Below are positions 58,753 through 64,000 of a DNA stretch of 64,000 nt, one piece after another. The DNA is taken from positions 30,764,592 through 30,828,591 of the forward strand of contig NC_052392.1 in the NCBI RefSeq assembly GCF_009389715.1. Reading direction: 5' to 3'. The stretch comes from Phoenix dactylifera (lineage: Eukaryota; Streptophyta; Magnoliopsida; Arecales; Arecaceae). Below the pieces are notes generated by a model that was given only the letters and a program-made list of their open reading frames with translations, had not been told where the DNA came from and made no database searches. A program made the position numbers and the translations under genes. Position 1 is the stretch's first letter; each line of letters starts with the position of its first letter.

Positions 58753-61700
58753 CATACGCATGAAAGTCATGGATTTTTTTTTTCTTACGTAAAGAACGAA
58801 TCTACTGTGGAGGACAGAAGGGTGACGTAACGAGCAGAGGTTTGACTGTTGACCGCCGACATATCCCATCGGTGTATCTGTCCCGGCTTTTTGTCTTTGC
58901 TCATCTCGTGGACAAGAGTCCGATTCCGGACGCAGCACAACTGGCTCTGATGTAACATGTCGAACTGCGGATCCGGGGTGCACGGAGACATGATGTTATG
59001 GTGATTTGACCCACTGCGAGCCGTCCAATCATCATCAGATGGGTCCCGATCGTGCGGCCTGGTGATGGCGAAAAGTTTGATTTTCCGCCGCGGCAGCATG
59101 ATGTTTTTTGATAATTTCCGAGTCCTCTCTTGATTCATGACATCCACCAATAATGGAGTGAAATGTCGGAAAAGCTGAGCAAATCCTCTGCTCACTCGGA
59201 AAAATCACTCCGAAAAGTCACCATAGCTGCCTCGCACCATGCACTCTGTGCTTCATCACATGGCACAATTCACAATGCCAATTCGAAAACAGGAGCAAGA
59301 GACCACAAGCCAGATGAGTGATTTTTTGAGCCACAAATCTGGGTTACAAACGTTTTTGTGCAATAAATAGAATATGTGAAAAAAATGCACTCAATGTTGC
59401 ATTGTTGCACACATGTATTTATTCAAGAAGAAAGCATTAGTTGTTAAATTTTTCTATCAATTTGTAAGAGTGGTGTGGAGGAATGTCTTCATTGAAATAA
59501 GAGTATATATGTATGTATGCATGTATCGTGCTGATATCAAATGTTTCTAACAAAAGGGGGATAAGGAAACATGAAATTATGGATAAAATTCAAGTAGAAT
59601 TTGCACTATAACCCGTAGCATCGGTTGGTGTGGCACCAGAAATGCTCATGTTATCATAGACTGGTATATTCATGGGTCGATGATATGCATGCGAAAGATA
59701 AAAATAACTTTAAAACTCAGAAACTTGGATGCGCGTAAGAGTAATTGTTTGTATACCTCAACACATACCAAGATTGGGTTTTGTGAGAAAATTGGGTGTA
59801 AAATAGACATTTTGGGCTCCAAATGAACTAAGAACTCCTTGTCTATGACATAGCAATGATGTATGCATACATATCATTAGGGCCAATCAAGAAACTGAAT
59901 TTACTTGCTCATGAGATATTATACATTAATAAGAATAGCTGAGGGGTCAAAGGAAAAAGAAAGAAATGCACATTGAAAATTATGATATGGTTGTTGCTCC
60001 ACTAATCACAAAGTTTTTTCAAGATGCAAGCTCCACTTTGACAAAGTGATCGCTAATATGCCTAAAACTTTTGGTTTATAGGTCCACGGCGTTCTATGAT
60101 TCTTTCAGCAATATTATCCTCTAGCATTTTCTCTTGAGACGTTCCATTGCATGGGAAACGTCACAAAGATAAGCGAGCTGGTAAACAAAACTCTAAAATG
60201 ATCTCAATATATAAAAATAATGCTATGGTGACAATTTATACGACAAATATTTCTTTCAACAATAAATACCACCATTAGAATGTGGTGCTCATCTCTCCCC
60301 ATTTTCTAAAGAAAGCGTTGAGAAATTTTAATGGAATGCTCACCTGTATATAAAAATTACAAATGTTCAAAAACATCATAGTTTTCATATTTTCCATTTT
60401 TCTTATATATCTCTATAAAATGGCATAAAATGGTTCCTCTTTTGTAAAATCCACCCACTTTTTGAATACCTGCTCAATACTCCAGGATACATGTGATGGA
60501 AAATAATTCGCAGCATGATTCAGAGTCTACTGGATTCCACTTTCATGCCTTCAAGTTTGTTGGTAGCCATGAGTTCAAATCAGTGCAAGAGTGTGAGTAC
60601 TAGAGCTACGTGGGTAGGCTAACTGCTCTGCCCACAAGATTTGTCAATGAGTGGGTTTCAATTAAGGCCCACACAAGCCCAATTTGCAAACAGTTGGATT
60701 TGAGCTGTGTGAAAAGTACAAGGTCTTTTTAGCAAAAAAAAGAGAGTATAAGGTCTATTTCACAGCTAGACAAGTATATTTACTAAAAAACTCACACCAA
60801 AACCTGATTTACGAGAAGAATAAGCATTGAAGAGGCATAGCGGGGGGGAGAGGGGGAGTGGGGGAAGGGGAGGGGAGAAAAAATTGGATTAAAGTTCTCC
60901 TTAATTGTTCATAAAACCACCAATCCTCTTTTTAGTACATGACAACCTCTCATTTGTTTTCAAGTACGAAGAGAGCAAATACTAGCCCAAAAACTCTTTA
61001 TTAATATCATAAATTAGATTTGTGTCTAATAATCAAATTGATCACAATGAATATCCACGCGTAAAATTTGTTTCTTGATGGTTTTATAAAAATCAAATCT
61101 AAAATCTCTGGTTACCAAGCAAAGGGGTATAAACACTGGGTTTTCCATTAGATGTTTTAAATGCTTTATGGTTACAATCCCATTCTTAACCATAATTTTC
61201 AGTTTATACTTTTTTTACTGTTCTCTTGCATCAATTTCCCCTGATGGCAACTATTGGGAAGAGTTATTTAGCTATCATAACTTGGATAAGCATAATTGGT
61301 AGGTATTACACAGGAAAAATCATCAATTTCAGCAAAGTGAACTTACCCCTTGTATTTCTTCTCCAGCTTATATTTCCTCAAGCGAGATTCTGGAAAAGAC
61401 AGAAATAGGAAGACATGTATCCAAAATGAACAAACTATAGGTACAAACTGTAAATGCTAGTAACAGGCAATGGGCTTTTACCTTATCAAAAAGGAGATCC
61501 CGATTCGCTCTCAGATACAGGACCAGACTCCCCAAAACAAAATATTTCAACAGATTATTTCACTGCTTCCATGCAATCTTTCTGTAAATCTATACATTTT
61601 TTCTCCCTTTTTCAATCTTTCAAGCTGGAAACAGAGACCTCTATCATGGTCATCCTAGGTCTTCCCTAAACAGGGAGTGCCCATATAAAAATACAAGAAA

Positions 61701-62174
61701 GATACTTCGGCTTACAAATTCCAACATTTGTAAGCTGTAACTGTTCTGACATTTGCAACAAGCCATTGAAGTCTTTTTCTACAATTCAGTTATCAAAGCA
61801 CTGGTAAATATTGTCTGCATTGTCTGAAGTGATCCGACAAATGTAAAACTGGCATCAACATATTCATCCATGCCTAGCCATCATGTTATCATAGTATAGC
61901 TGTTTTAGCATTTTACGCATGGCTGATTCTAAGATCTGGCAGCTTCTCAGAGGTTCAAAAGGTTTCTATACAAGCATGAGTCAGATGACGATGATGCCAA
62001 GTTCGCAGATGGATCATACATGTTGCAGACATAAATCTAGCAAGTCAAGAATGGCAAACTGAAAAATATACAATACTCTACGGTCTTATCAATACTTGAG
62101 GTCTTCTGTAGGTTTCAGATATAATAGAAGCTTGTACATCACATGCCCATCTGGTTCAAGTACTTCGGTGTCCT
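58753..62174. other. Intergenic DNA left of the DUF167 gene, no gene seen
   Basis: A GC-richer block at 58800-59270 contains TGACGTAA (58823) and two W-box cores (58842 and 58849) but no recognisable protein. The 136-codon - frame there is unlike any family I know. The rest is AT-rich. The part from about 61.7 kb to 62174 probably includes the 3' UTR of the - strand DUF167 gene. Confidence 0.45.
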
Positions 62175-62306
62175 TCATTGGCATTTGCAGACCTTATTCA
62201 AAGCATCAAAAACATTCTGAAGATTTGTGTCTTGGACAATCACGACTTTTTCCCTGGATTTTGAACCAGAACCAATAGATACCTGCCTTTTCTTCACTCC
62301 TAAAAC
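62175..62306 (-). CDS. Last coding exon of a UPF0235/DUF167 protein (partial gene)
   Basis: After an AAAATGCAG acceptor, 132 bases code for 43 residues and a stop. The exon starts [20 protein letters not shown] and continues [13 protein letters not shown] to its end. This matches the C-terminal part of the YggU-like UPF0235/DUF167 fold, specifically the plant At1g49170-like type with VLGV..RQVS.GSGSKSR.KVVIV. The function of this conserved small protein is not established. The remaining exons, which should code for the ..GEANAALLEY.. segment, were not found in the 1.7 kb to the right, so they must lie beyond the window. The short exon and lack of a second exon make this a partial annotation. 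Confidence 0.75.
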   Translation of the reverse strand, partial: VLGVKKRQVSIGSGSKSREKVVIVQDTNLQNVFDALNKVCKCQ

Positions 62307-64000
62307 CTGCATTTTATACATGGTCTGAGCTTTCAACAACTGGTCAGGCAAATCGTATATTTGATTAATTTAATATTGATATAGTTCAAGGGAAAAACCC
62401 TCATTGGAATAAAAAGTAAATTGTAGATTAGGATTGTGATTTTTTTTCCTAGTTTTCAGAAGAAATCGCCATGGTGTTTTTAGGCTTATGCGTGTTTATC
62501 TTCCTATTCAAATAAACATATGATTTCGAATAGAAAATAAAGAATAGTGAAGCTCATAGTTCCTGCAAATACTGGATATCACATCTGAAGCCACTTCGGG
62601 GATTGCAGCATCATTTGTTAACATGATTGTATTTTATCTTGTTACTCCTAATGTTCTACAGTTTTCATGGTTCCATTAACTAATTCTTGTGCTTCAGAAA
62701 AGTTTCAAAGACATGCTGTTAGGATTGATTAGGATTGTCAACTGAGAGCTTGGGATGAGATCTTGCACAACTCAACCTGCTTAAATGGATTCAAGCAAGT
62801 AGCAAGAGTACAGAAAGGACGAGAAGCAGGCAGTGATATGCGTAGCTGGGTGGGAATCACAATGCTGGATTGCAGCATCATTTTGTCAACTTGCACTTCA
62901 TGTCAGTCTATCTTGATATTAGTTCTCTGTTTTATCTTTTTAAATATGGGTTAGAGCTCAGAAATCAGAAAGTTTTGAAGATTCAAACACAAAAGAATAC
63001 ATTACCAAAAAGGCCCTTAGATCAGATTTTTTGGATTCCCTCCATCTTTATAACCTTTGTTGTCTTTGCTTCCCCTCCAACTGATTTTCAATAAAAAACC
63101 ATTGCAAGACAACTTTCAGTTTTATTACTGCTTCAACGCATTTGAAATGTTTTTATATTGTTATCTGTTTTAAGAAAATGAGAACTTAATTGTTTCATTT
63201 TCCTTTTTTTTTCTCTTGTATTAGTTTTTGTTTTCATATTTTCCAAATTTTATCTCATTAACAGTAGTAACAAGCTTGTGTCACTATTATTGTCATAGTA
63301 GAAAGTAGTAACATACTGTGTTACTCCTACTATCCTAGCAGATGTAGAAGTGATATGATTCAAGCAGAAGTCATGCTTTAATTATTACCGACACACTTTT
63401 GGATCATGTATGATGGATAATTTATTGACAACATATGCAAGTTTTAACTAGTAATTGAAATATATGAAGCCTAAATTATTTTGCAGATATTATATGAATT
63501 TGTTGCCTCCGCGGTCATCTAATTGCCTAGGCTATAGAAGGGTCCATTACCTAGGGCTGCCAAGGCTATTTGAAAAACATTAAGTTGACCAACCATGCAT
63601 ACCTTTTAAACATGAGTGCAGAAAATCAAGTGATGAAGCTTAATTTAGCAATCAATAATAGCTATTTTATCTTGTCAAAGCCTTAGCTTTGATTTAAGAG
63701 AAGTATATCTAGTTCTTAGCTGCTTTATCCATTACTCTGGCTTCAATAGAGGCAATATAGCCCACTGGTTGCGGCCCTCCTCCAGAAGGTGTTTCAGTCT
63801 AGGTTCAAACTCTAGAAGGTGTTTGACTCTTAGATAATAATTAGTGGCATTCTCATTGTGGTTCTTCCGCAACCTGAACCCCACAAACCACCCCCCCCCC
63901 CCCCCCCTCCCCCCAGGACGTCTATCACAAGGTTACTCTTACACAAGAGTGGCAAAATTTGGTGAGACTCGCCAACCTAGTGTTGCAGTCCAAGGACCAC
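62307..64000. other. Intron of the partial DUF167 gene, to the window edge
   Basis: No further exon of the gene was recognised. A 17-C run lies at 63891-63907. The block 63765-63830 has a weak tRNA-like look (GCCCACTGGTTGCGG and GGTTCAAACTC) and may be a SINE head, but no body or duplication is visible. Confidence 0.4.

Noticed and set aside
58785..59195. 136-codon - frame in a GC-richer block
   Set aside because: No recognisable family, no signal and no conserved-looking motif. Probably chance.
61344..61390. Possible 42-nt exon on the - strand between a CTTTTCCAG acceptor and a GTAAGTTC donor, reading SRLRKYKLEKKYKG
   Set aside because: Good splice sites and a plausible frame, but no neighbouring exons or family match could be found.
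61967..62035. Short + frame with HESDDDDAKFADGSYMLQT then stop
   Set aside because: Could be a 3' exon, but it overlaps the presumed 3' UTR of the DUF167 gene on the other strand and has no partner exon.
63765..63830. tRNA-like A and B box words
   Set aside because: No cloverleaf can be formed and no SINE body or duplication is visible.

Overview
The window is a stretch of nuclear DNA from a flowering plant, most likely a monocot and probably a palm-type genome. This is inferred from spliced plant genes with canonical GT-AG introns, a GC-rich intronless U-box gene of the monocot type, and AT-rich intergenic DNA crowded with small transposable elements. I see no bacterial features, CRISPR array, rRNA or convincing tRNA. 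Gene density is low: five protein genes in 64 kb, one of them partial.

Layout. (1) About 2.1-6.9 kb, + strand: an RZ1A-like glycine-rich RNA-binding protein (RRM plus CCHC knuckle), with a 2.3-kb intron in the 5' UTR and a small intron in the 3' UTR. (2) 18.08-18.30 kb, - strand: a short secreted-peptide precursor of the IDA/IDL (abscission) family. (3) 33.38-34.65 kb, + strand: an intronless plant U-box E3 ubiquitin ligase (PUB27/28-like), with three W-box cores just upstream. (4) 41.06-53.48 kb, - strand: a nine-exon PH-RCC1-FYVE-BRX (PRAF) gene of 1,107 codons, reconstructed exon by exon with every junction in frame. Its introns hold a SINE, a foldback element and a small hAT-like element. 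(5) 62.18-62.31 kb, - strand: the last coding exon of a UPF0235/DUF167 protein whose other exons lie beyond the right edge.

Between the genes lie transposable elements. Many can be bounded to the base by target-site duplications (TSDs): hAT-like elements with TAGGG-type ends and 8-bp TSDs (about 12.2, 13.7, 24.4, 25.4, 27.6, 38.7 and 54.2 kb); a second hAT-like group with (C/T)AAGG ends and GGTACC-rich interiors (25.5, 43.0 and 49.0 kb); two solo LTRs (19.4 and 21.8 kb); three LINE 3' ends with relics of the RNase H domain (30.5, 35.2 and 57.0 kb); an Au-type SINE (45.7 kb); and several MITEs. The two most unusual are a 746-bp element that is almost entirely one long hairpin, inside a PRAF intron, and a 1-kb hAT-like element carrying about 600 bp of unrelated GC- and CT-rich sequence.

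The genes do not form a pathway or operon. Each is an independent plant transcription unit. I found no convincing new multi-gene system. The best leads are the IDL peptide gene, the foldback element and the Pack-hAT candidate.
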